A stretch of 64,000 bases of DNA from Pseudoscleropodium purum (GCA_963969395.1 OZ017796.1:48040243-48104242), one strand, 5' to 3'; counted from the first letter of the stretch, positions 47,960 through 61,149 are shown. The notes: generated by a model not told the origin, from the letters alone. Program-made: numbers and translations.

Positions 47960-50900
47960 GCTTAAAGCGAAGATCTGAGTGTGTGAGTGGAGACTGAGCT
48001 TGGAGCTAGAGGAGAGAGACGCTTAAAGCGAATTCGAACGAAGAAGATGGCGGTGGTAGGAGAGATAAGAACGCTTGAAGCATAAAGAGGAGCGCAACAA
48101 GTTGGTGACGTTGAAGTGTAGGGCAAGAGCGGAAGCATCTGGTGGTTGCTAATCAAGAAGGAGAGTGACTTCAGCGTTGGTCTGGAGTTGCAGACGAAGT
48201 ACGAGGAGCGACTGTTTATACGCTTAAAGCGATTTTTGTTGAAGCTCTGGTTGCATTACAGAAGAAGATTGAAGGCTGAGTTGGTGAGCAACTTGTGAAA
48301 CAGTGTAACTGATTGACCGATGTTGGAAGTCATGAAATGATGTTCTTGTTTTGCTTTAAAGCAATGCTGTTTTGTTAGGTTAAATCAGTTTAGTTGATGA
48401 GGGATATTTGCTTGAGTATAAAAGTTCTCTTAAGAGTGTTTTACTAGGTTATGCCAAGTGTATTGTAAGTCGCTGAAGCGTTTAGATTGTTTGTATTGAT
48501 GGTCTGCGTCTTAGAGTGAGAAAATATAGACGCTGAAGCGTATTAAGGAGAAAGGCTTAAAACTATCTGTTTGAGGTCGATATGTTAACAGTAATGTTTG
48601 TAGCCAGTACATAGGGTTAACATGTTTAAAGCAACCGTTAGTGGAAGTTGATCTGAAGAAGGAAGGACATACGCTTTAAGCGGTTAATATTAACAAAGAT
48701 AATCATGTAAAACAGTTAAACTAATGAGTCTTAGCTAATGTAGTGAATGATCATAACTGGTTATACCAATAAGTGATTACGCTCAAAACGATTAACGAAG
48801 ACAGAGGACGTTGAAGCGATATAGAAATAGTTTAAGAGTGTATAGGAAGGATGAGTCATCGCTTTTAAGCTGTTAAGATATATTCTTTTAAAAAGAACAT
48901 CAATCTATAAGCTGACTTAATGCTTTAAGTAGTAAAGACTTTGGAGTTGGTAGCTAAGGATATAAGCGCTTTAAGCAATTGATAAAGATGATGCTAAATA
49001 TGAAATTAAAGATGTAAATGGACGAGCCAACACTTAAAGTGAAGAAGACAAAGAACGGATCAGATGAAGGAATAACACTTAAAGCGTATAAAGATGCTTG
49101 AGTCTAACCGCTTAAGCGTAATCCTATTCTTGTTACAGGTTGGAAGAATAGCATGAAGGGTGGAGAGAAGGAGGATCCGACAAACTTTAGGAAGCGACTG
49201 CATGACTACAAGGTGCCGTTGACAAGAGTGGGATTATGGAACTACTTGACGCAGTTTCGAGGTCCTACTGTTTATAGAGAAAATGTCATAGCTGCCATGA
49301 TAGGATTGATGGCAGGAGACACCAAATAATTCCAAGTTCAGCATGGTGGACATTAGTTGCTCATGGTGGCCATTGTACCTTCTGTTATTTTTCAACTCCT
49401 GGATGAGAGGACTTGTACTCCCTTGACAAGATTCAAGGAACCCACGAAGAAAGTTTGGAATTAGATTTTTCCAGGAGGCAAAAGGGAGAATTACGATTCG
49501 GAGTTTGGAATGTGGGAGTATGCGGATTCCAAGGAGCCGTGGAGTTCACTATTCTCCTTCATCAACATGTATTTCTGCTTTGAGCGGGTTTCCATGGAGT
49601 TGTCAATGGAGGTAATCCAGATGGCTGTTAAAGCTGTGGAGGGACATCGGTTGAATTGGAGCGCACTTCTAGTGAAGGAGCTGTACCGGTTTATCATTGA
49701 CATGAGGGCTGACGAGACCAGTCAATCTATCCCAAAATATATTCTTACGATGCTTTGGGAGAAGAGCTTCAAGCTGGATTACGTTAAGCCGCTTACAACG
49801 ATCACCTATTTGGGAGAACCTTCCAAACATAAAACTAAAGCTCAGGAAGGGGAAGGGGATCGCTTAAAGCGTATCAATGTGGGAACTAGTTCGACTCTGG
49901 TGGAGTCAGTCTCTCCGCAAGCTGAAAGAAGCTCTCAGAAGAGAACACGGGTGGAATCATTGCCGGTACCGGAGCAAGAAGCCAACCTCATCGATCAAAT
50001 CGTGGCTGGTGTTTCCAAACAGATGGCCGCAACACCGGATGTAGTTGCTCGTGATTTGAAGATTACACAATTGGAGGAAGCCTTGCGCAAGAGTCAAGAG
50101 GAGACCAAAGAAATCTGCAAATCCAACAACAATCTGGGTAGGCAATTGAAGGACAAGGATGACCAAATTATGTATTTGGAATCTGAAAGGTTTAGGGTGG
50201 ACGATGTGGTGAAATATCAAAAGGAACACATCCAACGGATTCTGGCTGAAGTTGCTGAAAAAGTGTCGCTTGTAGCAAAAAAGGATAAGGAACTTCAAGC
50301 CGAACGAGCTGCTCAAGAGGGAAGGATTAAGCAACTCAGAGCGAGGGATGCAGATCATGCTTTAAAGCAGCATCAAAACGCTTTAAGCGTACTCCAGTTC
50401 TAGTTAACAGTTGCTTAAGCGCAGGGAGAGAAGGCCACATTATCGGGTGCTTCAGCTTCTCGTCCGGTTGAACCTGTACTTGTGGAGAATGGAAGATTGG
50501 ATCAGATGAAGGCCCAAATTTGGGAGAGAGAGCGACCCCTTCCTTCCTTTCCATCCTTATTCCATGCTTATGAGAGCCAACGGGATTTATTCCTGATTTT
50601 GGAGGAGTTGGAGGTTAAGCAGCTGATTACTGTGAATACGTTTCAACGACTTTGGGCTGAAGCAGAGTTTACTGCAAATCAGACGCTAATAGCGGAAATG
50701 TTAGTAAGGGGGGATTTAGAATTGGTAGACTTAGTACCGGTTTTACCTATGCTAGGCGATTTAGAGGCCCAATCCCTTCAATATTATTCTACACTTGAAG
50801 CAGACTTGCAGTGTCGTAGGATGGTTAAACCTAGTCCAGAGGAAAGGGTACTCGCTTTAGAGTATTATATGGTAGGTGTCCAAAACGCTTTAAGCGCCAT

Positions 50901-51650
50901 GTCTTGGACCCAGCTTAGGCAGTAGGGAGCAGTATTAGACATCCAAGCTGCCTTTTTGAGCGATAATAGGACGCTTCAAGCGTTAGTAGTAAACTCCACT
51001 GATCGACAACGCTTAAGCGAGATGAGGGAATTTAGGGCAAAAGACTATGAGCATAGCTTTGCGTCAACTTTGAGTAGGATTTACCAGGTCATTGGGCCGT
51101 TTAAAGCGAATAGAAAGCCGCAGGGTTATGAAGTTCAGTCTACGCTTAAAGCGACTGAGGAGGTGTAACCGTTACCTAGAGAGATAGTAGTGCAGCCAGC
51201 AATGGAGGAGCGAGTGGATGACCAATAGTATTTGGAAAATTACAATGCTCTATTTGACCGCTTAAGCGAACCTCCCTTCATCAGCTGGAAAGCAATTGAA
51301 TGGATGTTGAAGGATGTGGGGATGGTGAGAAGATTGGGGTCGCCTCTGGATAAGGTGTTGCGTGAGAAAAGCGACGAGGAGAACACAACTTGGACGGTGC
51401 AACCTCCTGATGAGGTAGTGCAGAATCCAAGGTTTTATCTGTGTGAGAGGAGGTACCGCTGGGATCCTGCTTCCACGGTTGATAGCATGGAGTATAATTA
51501 ACCCAGAATTCCGGGACCATTTTACTCACCAGAAGAATGTGCAACAGCTTATAGCAGGTTCTTCAAGCAACACCGACATCATCATGATCCAGTATGCTTT
51601 AGAGCGGTGGTTCATTCAACCATTTTAGCATATTGGTGTCGCTCTAAGCG
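47960..51650. repeat. dispersed near-palindrome CGCTTAAAGCG (family B)
   Basis: Recurrent words of the form CGCTT-(N)-AAGCG occur at about 47960, 48020, 48071, 48221, 48351, 48471, 48531, 48671, 48860, 48966, 49076, 49109, 49861, 50358, 50379, 50411, 50884, 50971, 51010, 51142, 51259 and 51640, with further weaker copies. They occur in non-coding and coding parts, the latter in different reading frames. They are absent from the family A elements inserted in the middle. Confidence 0.85.
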
Positions 51651-54376
51651 TATAGCTATTGACATCAACTATTATGATGCTGTCGCAGCACAGGGCAGGT
51701 AAATTCCCCATTATACTTACAAAAATCGCTCTAGAGTATAACTAAGTGACTCTAAAGATCGAACCCACGAGATCCTGTGAAGTATTTAGCTTTATTAAGC
51801 AGTTAAGCTCAGTCAGTATCCCAATCTTACTTTCCGGTCCTAGATCTAGAACCAGAAATACCACCACACCGGATAACTATAGACCGGATTATTCCTTCTT
51901 CTGATCCTACTAACTATTCGGTCTGTGCAAATATCCAAATCCCAAGATCTTACAACTTCCGGTCTTGGAAATCCGTCCTGACCAATCTGGTCGGGATGGT
52001 CATCATGTATCCGTAATCCTATCCGGTTTAGTTTTGCCTCTGTTTCAGCATCAAAGGGGTCGCCGCTTAATTTTGAGAGTGGTAGGCGCACCACTCCTTC
52101 CGTGACTTATAGTGGCTGAAGACCCACTGTCCTACTTCCTAAATTCCTAAGCTAATCCGGATCCGGTTTGGTCCTTCACAGCAACCCAGATAGCAATCCG
52201 GGTTGTAGGTCATACAAAGACCCCACACTCGACCCTCTCGTACTACAACGACCTTGATGCTACTTCCGATCCGTGCGAAGACAAGTGGTTACAAATGTAC
52301 CCGTCCGTTCCAACATCGACTAAAGCCCTTCCGTTTGCCAACTAAGGCGGTAAGACCTCACAGGAGATCGAACAATCGACCGGATTTCCCACCTGTCGCA
52401 GCTTAGAATTTTGATTTTCTTTGTATACACCAAAATAGGAACGGAAACTAGCCATTAGGGAACCGGATCCGATTAGGTGGGGAAGGAAAACTCAAAATTA
52501 GCACGGAACGAGAAGTAGTGGGCCTCTTGGATCTAATCCGGTCAGGAGTAACTATCGACGGAAACGGAATGCAACACGGATTAGGTCTAGGACCGGATTA
52601 TGATGATGAACCGAATAATGATGGTAAACCGGATTCATGATGACAAACCGGAAAGGGTCCAGGGACTATATAAGGAGGAGCTTTCACTGTTGCACCCCCT
52701 TTTAGAAACTCGACCTTGAGAGCGCGCGGTTGAGTTTTTGTCGTTTGTGCGTCTGTACGTTTGTGTTTTGTCTGTTTTGCTTCCGGTTGAGATCGGAGAG
52801 AGGAAGTGAGGAACGGGACGTGCGGCTAGGAGAGAGTGAGGTAGATTGGAATGGGAATGCCTCCGCTACGTAGGTCTAGACCAGCGAGTCCCTCTGAAGG
52901 TGAGGTGAAGCTCCGGAAAGTTATTCCGGTTATTCCCTCCACAGAGCCGGAAAAGTCTCAACTCATGGAGGATCTCAAATCCATGGGTTGCCTAGGGTTT
53001 GCCGAGAAACCCAAGGGTTTTAGGGAGGAGAGAATGGTCAAGGAGCTCCTCGGAAAGTTGTCCAACCAGTTTGACAACACCGTGAGAGGAACTCCCGTCA
53101 GCTGGAACGAGGGGATGTGGAGAACGGTTTACGGTTTACGGGCAGGAGGTTTGGGGATGGCGAACCGGAAGGATGAGTTTGTCCGAGGGAAGTTCCAGGG
53201 AGCCGTCAACCCGAAGGACGGATACGCGGTCGAGGATTGCGTGGATGACCGACACTGTCGGCTCCTGCAATTCTTGGTTCCAGTCCTTCACCCGGAAAAG
53301 CCGACCAGGGTGACGATCACCCTCGGCAACACCATTTTCGGTGCCCTCAGTGGTACCTGGAAAGTGGACTGGGCACGGATCATTTCCGATCTCGTGGCCC
53401 AGCTTGTTAGTAGGGTTGGGAAGAAGAGGGCCACTCTAGTGTGCCCTTACCTCTTCCACCTCTATCGGGAACACCAAGTCCTCACCGACGCGGAGGAGAA
53501 GGTGTAGAGGACTCAAGAAGTCCTCCTGCAGTATGGGGAGTCGGAAACGGATGACGAGGCCGAATCCGATTTCGGGTCAGACCGGGAGTCGAGCGAGGAG
53601 GAGGAGGAGTCGATGCCGCCGATCAAGCGACAGAAGTTGACGCCTCCACACAAGCGCGGGACACCTCCCGGTCAAGACAGACCGGCCCCGGAAGAGAAAC
53701 CGGAAGCCGAGAAGACCGTTTCCGGGGAAGACCCGGAAATGCAAGATCCGTTCAACGGTCTGATCAACGTCCTCTGCAACATCAGGGCGGATTGGGAGGT
53801 CAAGCACAGGACGCTTGCGGCGATTGGAAAGTTGGTAGGTGCGCCACCGGACAACAAATTGGCGGAATAGGTGGCGGAGTGCATCACGAATCCGGAAGAG
53901 ACCCGGAAGCAGAAAGCAGAGATCCGCCGGTTGCAGAAAGAGGTGGACACCCTTAAGGCCAGTCTTTTTGCCTATCAGGAAGACATGACGGCCGCCCGGG
54001 AGATGGCGGAGGAGACTCAGAAGATAGCCGAGCAGATCAAGGCGGTCCTGGGAGAGACCGGAACGGTCGCCGCTAAGGCGAAGCTCTTCGACGAGAAGAT
54101 CCACGAAGAGAAGAAACTATCCGGTTCCCGGATGGTCCGGATTCTCGCGGACTTCGCTGAGCAGGTGGAGACGGCAATGGTGGAGGGGCGGAAGGCTGCG
54201 GACCGGATCGAGGAGAGCAGCCGGAAGCTGACTGCAGCGACGTGCAACAAAGGTATTCATCTTTCTGACATCTCGCTCCCGGACCTCTTTCTGGACGCGA
54301 CTATTGCGAAGGAGAGGAAGGATTGGACTCCTGAGTCCAAGAAGTCTACACGGACTCGGACTCCGGGCACGAGACT

Positions 54377-57300
54377 TGTCGCAGCACAGGGCAGGTCAAT
54401 TCCCCATTATACTCACAAAAATCGCTCTAGAGTATAACTAAGTGACTCTAAAGATCGAACCCACGAGATCCTGTGAAGTATCTAGCTCTATTAAGCAGTT
54501 AAGCTTAGTCAGTATCCCAATCTTACTTTCCGGTCTTAGATCTAGAACCAGAAACACCACCACACCGGATAACTATAGACCGGATTTCTCCTTCTTCCGG
54601 TCCTACTAACTATCCGGTCCGTACAAATATCCAAATCCCAGGATCTCACAACTTCCGATCTTGGAAATCCGTCCTGACCAATCCGGTCGGGATGGTCATT
54701 ATGTACCCGTAATCCTATCCGGTTTGGTTTTACCTCTGTTTCACCATCAAAGGGGTCGCCGCTTAATTTTGAGAGTGGTAGGCCCACCACTCCTTCCGTG
54801 ACTTATAGTGGCTGAAGACCCACTGTCCTACTTCCTAAACTCCTAAGCTAATCCGGATCCGGTTTGGTCCTTCACAACAACCCAGATAGCAATCCGGGTT
54901 GTAGGTCATACAAAGACCCCACACTCAACCTTCTCGTACTACAACGACCTTGATGTTACTTCCGATCCGTGCGAAGACAGGTGGTTACAAGTGCACCCGT
55001 CCGTTCCAACATCAACTAATGTTCTTCCGTTACCTATACGGGTGGTGAGACCTCATAGGAGATCGGACACTCAACCGGATTTCCCACCCGGGAGTTCTAG
55101 CGCAGCTAAGGAATCCCTCCCTACCCGCCTAGCCTAACAACGGCTTTCTCACCCGGAATCTCAAACTGTAGACGTGCTGAGGAACTAAGTGCACTCCCAA
55201 CTGTTCGATACCTACTCACATGCACCTAGGATCGGAAAACAAACACCAAGGGGAGAAATCACTCGCAAACCAACTCGTACTCTCCTAACTCCACATCATA
55301 CAATCCTGTCGCGCTGGAGAGAGACACACAATGAGGAGAAAAGAAAGGTACAACAAAATTTGCAAAATGGACAAACTCCCAATTCTCATCGCGGGAACCG
55401 ATTTATATACAAAGGGTAAAAATCCTAAAAGCACAAAAAGGAGCGGAAAACCCGTAGGGGTCCGCCGCCACCCTAATCTAACTTCCGGTCTAACCTAATA
55501 CTGTTGAGCCGGATCCGGATCTGGTTCCGCTCCTACTCCTAACTGAAATCCAAAATCCTATCTACCCTACAACTCTAGATCCTATCGTCGGGCTTCCGAC
55601 CTCCGGGACTAGCTCCTCGAAGACTTCACTCAAATTTCGGACCCGGTCCCCCTCCGCAGGATTCGATCTGGGTGGAGACTCCAGGTCGATGGTGATATCC
55701 GGTCTCGTGCCCGGAGTCCCAGTCCGTGCAGACTTCTTGGACTCAGAAGTCCAATCCTTCCTATCCTTCGCCATAGTCGCGTCCGAAAAGAGGTCCGGGA
55801 GCGAGATGTCAGAAAGATGAATACCTTTGTCGCACGTCGCTCCTGTCAGCTTCCGGCTGCTCTCCTCGATCCAGTCCGCAGCCTTCCGCCCCTCCACCAT
55901 TGCCGTCTCCACCTGCTCAGCGAAGTCCGCGAGAATCCGGACCATCCGGGAACCGGATAGTTTCTTCTCTTCGTGGATCTTCTCGTCGAAGAGCTTCGCC
56001 TTGGCGGCGGCCGTTCCGGTCTCTCCCAGGACCACCTTGATCTGCTCGGCTACCTTCCGAGTCTCCTCCGCCATCTCCCGGGCGGCCGTCACGTCTTCCT
56101 GATAGGTAAAAAGACTGGCCTTAAGGGTGTCCACCTCCTCCTGCAACCGGCGGATCTCGGCTTCCTGCTTCCGGGTCTCTTCCGGATTCGTGATGCATTC
56201 CGCCACTTGTTCCGCCAATTTGCTGTCCGGTGCAGCATCCACCAACTTGCCGATCGCCTCAAGCGTCCTGTACTTGACCTCCCAATCCACCCTGATGTTG
56301 CAGAGGACGTTGATCAGACCGTTGAACGGATCTTGCATATCCGGGTCTCCCCCGGAATTGGTCTTCTCGGCTTCCGGTTTCTCTTCCGGGGCCGGTTTGT
56401 CTTGACTGGGAGGCGTCCCGCGCTTGTATGGAGGCGTCAGCTTCTGTCGCTTGATCGGCAGCATCGGCTCCTCTTCTTCCTCGCTGGACTCCCGGTCTGA
56501 CCCGGAATCGGATTTGGCCTCGTCATCCGTCTCCGACTCCCCATACTTCAGGAGGACTTCCTGAGTCTTCCACACCTTCTCCTCCATGTCGGTGAGGACT
56601 TGGTTCTTCCGATAGAGGTGGAAGAGATAAGGGCACACTGGAGTGGCCCTCTTCTTCCCAACCCTACTAACGAGCTGGGCCACGAGATCGGAAATGATCT
56701 GTGCCTAGTCCACTTTCCGGGTACCACTGAGGGCACCGAAAATGGTGTTGCCGAGGGTGATCGTCACCCTGGTCGGCTTTTCCGGGTGAAGGACCGGAAC
56801 CAGGAATTGCAGGAGCCGACGGTGTCGGTCATCCACGCAATCCTCGACCGCGTATCCGTCCTTCGGGTTGACGGCTCCCTGGAACTTTCCTCGAACAAAC
56901 TCATCCTTCCGGCTCGCCATCCCCAAACCTCCTGCCCGTAAACCGTTCTCCACATCCCCTCGTTCCAGCTGACGGGAGTTCCTCTCACGGTGTTGTCAAA
57001 CTGGTTGGACAACTTTCCGAGGAGCTCCTTGACCACTCTCTCCTCTCTAAATCCCCAGGGTTTCTCGGCAAACCCGAGGCAACCCATGGATTTGAGATCC
57101 TCCATGAGTTGAGACTTTTCCGGCTCTGTGGAGGGAATAACCGGAATAACTTTCCAGAGCTTCACCTCACCTTCAGAGGGACTCGCTGGTCTAGACCTAC
57201 GTAGCGGAGGCATTCCCACTCGAAACTACCTCACTCTCTCCTAGCCGCACGTCCTGTTCCTCACTTCCTCTCTCCGATCTCAACCGGAAGCAAAACAGAC

Positions 57301-57676
57301 AAAACACAAACGTACAGACGCACAAACGACAAAAACTCAACCGCGCGCTCTCAAGGTCGAGTTTCTAAAAGGGGGTGCAACAGTGAAAGCTCCTCCTTAT
57401 ATAGTCCCTGGACCCTTTCCGGTTTGTCATCATGAATCCGGTTTACCATCATTATTCGGTTCATCATCATAATCCGGTCCTAGACCTAATCCGTGTTGCA
57501 TTCCGTTTCCGTCGATAGTTACTCCTGACCGGATTAGATCCAAGAGGCCCACTACTTCTCGTTCCGTACTAATTTTGAGTTTTCCTTCTCCACCTAATCG
57601 GGTCCGATTCCCTAATAAATAGTTTCCGTTCCTATTTGGGTCTATACTAAGAAAATCAAAATTCTAAGCTACGACA
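54377..57676 (-). mobile_element. family A element 3 (innermost, 3300 bp)
   Basis: A complete unit on the - strand with ends TGTCGCAGC and GCTACGACA. The flanks AGACT/AGACC match at 4 of 5 and lie in the element 2 coding sequence, where sister copies read GAGACCGGATAT across the empty site. It is the youngest insertion of the nest, because it interrupts element 2, which interrupts element 4. Confidence 0.9.
55562..57219 (-). pseudogene. family A protein, element 3 copy
   Basis: Starts MGMPPLRRSRP at 57219. Near 56940 a 7-base contraction of a GGTTTAC direct repeat shifts the frame, and TAG at 56705-56707 replaces the Trp of VDWAR. Downstream, 373 codons from MAQLVSRVGKK (56683) to GSRVVG are open. 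They cover the FHLY motif, acidic run, KRQK, the whole coiled coil and the tail. TGG is retained where elements 1 and 2 have the shared TAG. Confidence 0.8.
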
Positions 57677-59481
57677 AGACCGGATATCACCATCGACCTG
57701 GAGTCTCCACCCGGATCGAATCCTGCGGAGGGGGAACGGGTCCGAAATTTGAGTGAAGTCTTCGAGGAGCTGGTCCCGGAGATCAGAAGCCCGACAATAG
57801 GATCTAGAGTTGTAGGGTAAATAGGATTTTGGATTTCAGTTAGGAGTAGGAGCGGATCCGGATCCGGATCCGGCTCAACAGTATTAGGTTAGACCGGAAG
57901 ATTAGATTAGGGTGGCGGCAGACCCCTACGGGTTTTCCGCTCTTTTTTGTGCTTTTAGGGTTTTTACCCTTTGTATATAAATCGGTTCCCGCAATGGGAA
58001 TTGGGAGTTTTTCATTTTGCAAACTTCTTGTACTTTTCTATTTCTCTTCATTGTGTGTCTCTCTCTAACGCGACAGGATTATATGATGTGGAGTTAGGAT
58101 AGTACGAGCCGGTTTTGGGAGTGACTTCTCCCCTTGATGTTTATTTTCCGATCCTAGGTGCATGTGAGCAGGTATCGAAGAGTTGGGAGTGAACTTAGTT
58201 CCTCAACACGACTAGAGTTTGAGATTCCGGGTGAGAAAACCGTTGTTAGGCTAGGTGGGTAGGGAGGGATTCCTTAGCTGCGCTAGAACTCCCGGGTGGG
58301 AAATCCAGTTGAGTGTCCGATCTCCTGTGAGGTCTCACCACCCGTATGGGTAACGGAAGAACTTTAATTGATGTTGGAACGGACGGGTACACTTGTAACC
58401 ACCTGTCTTCGCACGGATCGGAAGTAACATCAAGGTCGTTGTAGTACGAGAGGGTCGAGTGTGGGGTCTTTGTGTGACCTACAATCCGGATTGCTATCTG
58501 GGTTGTTGTGAAGGACCAAACCGGATCCGGATTAACTTAGGAGTTTAGGAAGTAGGACAGTGGGTCTTCAGCCACTATAAGTCACGGAAGGAGTGGTGGG
58601 CCTACCACTCTCAAAATTAAGCGGCGACCCCTCTGATGGTGAAACAGAGGCAAAACTAAACCGGATAGGATTACGGATACATGATGACTATCCCGACCGG
58701 ATTGGTCAGGACGGATTTCCAGGATCGGAAGTTGTGAGATCCTGGGATTTGGGTATTTGTACGGACCGGATAGTTAGTAGGACCGGAAGAAGGAGAAATC
58801 CGGTCTATAGTTATCCGGTGTGGTGGTGTTTCTGGTTCTAGATCTAGGACCGGAAAGTAAGATTGGGATACTGACTGAGCTTAACTGCTTAATAGAGCTA
58901 GATACTTCACAGGATCTCGTAGGTTCGATCTTTAGAGTCACTTAGTTATACTCTAGAGCGATTTTTGTGAGTATAATGGGGAATTGACCTGCCCTGAGCT
59001 GTGACACCACCCGGGAATTCTAGCGCAGCTAAGGAATCCCTCCCTATCTGCCTAGCCTAACAACGGCTTTCTCACCCGGAATCTCAAACTCTAGACGTGC
59101 TGAGGAACTAAGTTCACTCCCAACTCTTAGATACCTACTCACATGCACCTAGGATCGGAAAATAAACACCAAGGGGAGAAATCACTCGCAAACCGGCTCA
59201 CACTATTCTAACTCCACATCATACAATCCTGTCGCGCTGGAGAGAGACACACAATGAGGAGAAGGGGAAGGCACAAGAAATTTGCAAAATGAAGACTCCC
59301 AGTTCCCATCGCAGGAACCGATTTATATACAAAATGTAAAAAACCCTAAAAGCACAAAAAGGAGCGGAAAACCCGTGGGGGTTCGCCGCCACCCTAATCT
59401 AACTTCTGGTCTAACCTAATACTGTTGAGCCAGATCCGGATCCGGATCCGCTCCTACTCCTAACTGAAATCAAAATCCTAT

Positions 59482-61149
59482 CTACTCTACAACCCTAGAT
59501 CCTACTGTCGGGCTTCTGCTCTCCGGATCCAGCTCCTCGAAGACTTCACTCAAGTTCCGGTTCCGTTCCCCCTCCCCAGGGTTAGATCCGGGTGAAGACT
59601 CCAGGTCGATTGTAATATCCGGTCTCGTGCCCGGAGTCTCAGTCCGTGCAGACTTTTTGGACTGGGGAGTCCAATCCTTCCCACTCTTCGGAACGGTCGC
59701 ATCCGAAAAGATATTTGGTAGCAAGATATCCGAAAGATGTATCCCCTTGGAGCACGTTGCTCCAGTCAGCTTCCGATTGCTTTCCTCAATCCGGTCCGCA
59801 GCCTTCCGCCCTTCTATCATCGCCGTCTCCACCTGCTCAGCAAAGTCGGTGAAAATCCGGACCATTCAGGAACCGGATAGTTTCTTCTCCTCGTGCATCT
59901 TCTCGTCGAAGAGCTTCGCTTTGGTGGCGGCCATTCCGGTCGCTCCCAGGGTGGCCTTGATTTGCTCGGCTATCTTCCGAGTCTCTTCCGCCATCTTCCA
60001 GGTGGCCGTCACGTCTTCCTGATAGGCAAAGAGAGTTGCCTTTAGGGTGTCCACTTCCTCCTGCAGCCGGCGGATCTCCGCTTCCTGTTTCCGGGTCTCT
60101 TCCGGATTGGTGATGCACTCCGCCACCTATTCCGCCAACTTACTGTCCAGTGGCGCATCTACCAACTTTCTGATCGCCGAAAGCGTTCTGTGCTTGACCT
60201 CCCAATCCGCCCTGATGTTGCAGAGGAGGTTGATGAGGCCGTTGAATGGATCTTGCACTTCCGTGTCTTCCCCGGGAACGGTCTTCTCGACTTCCGGTCT
60301 TTCTTCCGGGGCCGGTTTGTCGTGACCGGGAGGTGTCCCGCGCTTGTGGGGAGGTGTCATCTTCTGTCGCTTGATGGGCGGCATCGGCGACTCCTCGTCT
60401 TCCTCACTGGACTCCCGGTCTGACCCGGAATCAAACTCGGCCTCGTCATCCGTTTCCGACTCCCCATACTGCAGGAGGACTTCTTGAGTCCTCCACACCT
60501 TCTCCTCCGCGTCGGTGAGGACTTGGTGTTCCCGATAGAGGTGGAAGAGGTAAGGGCACACTAGAGTGGCCTTTTTCTTCCCAACCCTACTAACGAGCTG
60601 GGCCACGAGATCGGAAATGATCCGTGCCCAGTCCACTTTCCGGTTACCACTTAGGGCACCGAAAATGGTGTTGCCAAGGGTGATCGTCACCCTGGTCGGC
60701 TTTTCCGGGTGAAGGACCGGAACCAAGAATTGCAGAAGCCGACGGTGTCGGTCATCCACGCAATCCTCGACCGCGTACCCGTCCTGCGGATTGACGGCCC
60801 CCTGGAATTTGCCCCGGACGAACTCATCCTTCCGGTTTGTCATTCCTAACCCTCCTGCCCAGAAACCATAAACACCTCTCCACATTTCCTCGTTCCAGCG
60901 GATAGGGGATCCTCTCACGGTGTTGTCAAACTGGTTGGACAACTTTCCGAGGAGCTCCTTGACCATTCTCTCCTCCCTAAAACCCCAGGGTTTCTCTACA
61001 AACCCTAGGCAACCCATAGAGGTGAGGTCCTCCATGAGTTGAGACTTTTTCGGCTCTGTGGAAGGAATAACCGGAATGACTTTCCGGAGCTTCACCTCGC
61101 CTCCAGAGGGACTCGCTGGTCTCGACCCACGTAGCGGCGGCATTCCCAC
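59482..61149 (-). pseudogene. family A protein, element 4: best preserved copy
   Basis: Codons run in a single frame from the ATG at 61149 (MGMPPLRGSRP) to the TAG at 59482, 555 residues, with only two interruptions: TAG at 60127-60129 after KLAE, and TGA at 59866-59868 after SGS. Both sit where sister copies have sense codons (Gln and Arg). The layout is as in element 1: helical N-terminal region, acidic run then KRQK near residue 280, coiled coil about 345-430, Ser/Pro-rich tail. The in-frame integrity over 1.67 kb shows that the reading frame was under selection until recently. Reaction and partners are unknown. Confidence 0.8.

Larger units (their letters stand above)
52851..57820 (+). 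pseudogene. family A protein, element 2 copy, split by element 3
   Basis: The frame from MGMPPLRRSRP at 52851 runs to the insertion at 54376 and resumes at 57677 (PDITIDLES) to TAA at 57818-57820. TAG codons lie at 53505 and 53868. The first TAG is identical in place and context to 42054 in element 1; the second is shared with element 4. Otherwise it has the family A architecture, with an uninterrupted coiled-coil part (53871-54340). The insertion alone would destroy the protein. Confidence 0.8.
52394..59006 (+). mobile_element. family A element 2 (middle of the nest)
   Basis: The element itself is 52394-54376 plus 57677-59006, about 3.3 kb, + strand. It is flanked by a perfect 5-bp duplication CCACC (52389-52393 and 59007-59011) and inserted into element 4, whose sequence (ATTTCCCACCCGGG in other copies) confirms the empty site. 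It starts TGTCGCAGC; its end GCTGTGACA carries one substitution. It is split by element 3 inside its coding region. Confidence 0.88.

Noticed and set aside
53577..54104. Antisense frame of 175 codons over the family A gene (also 55973-56500)
   Set aside because: It is the complement of the coiled-coil coding region; its Leu/Arg-rich content mirrors Glu/Lys codons, and the real frame is supported by conserved copies.
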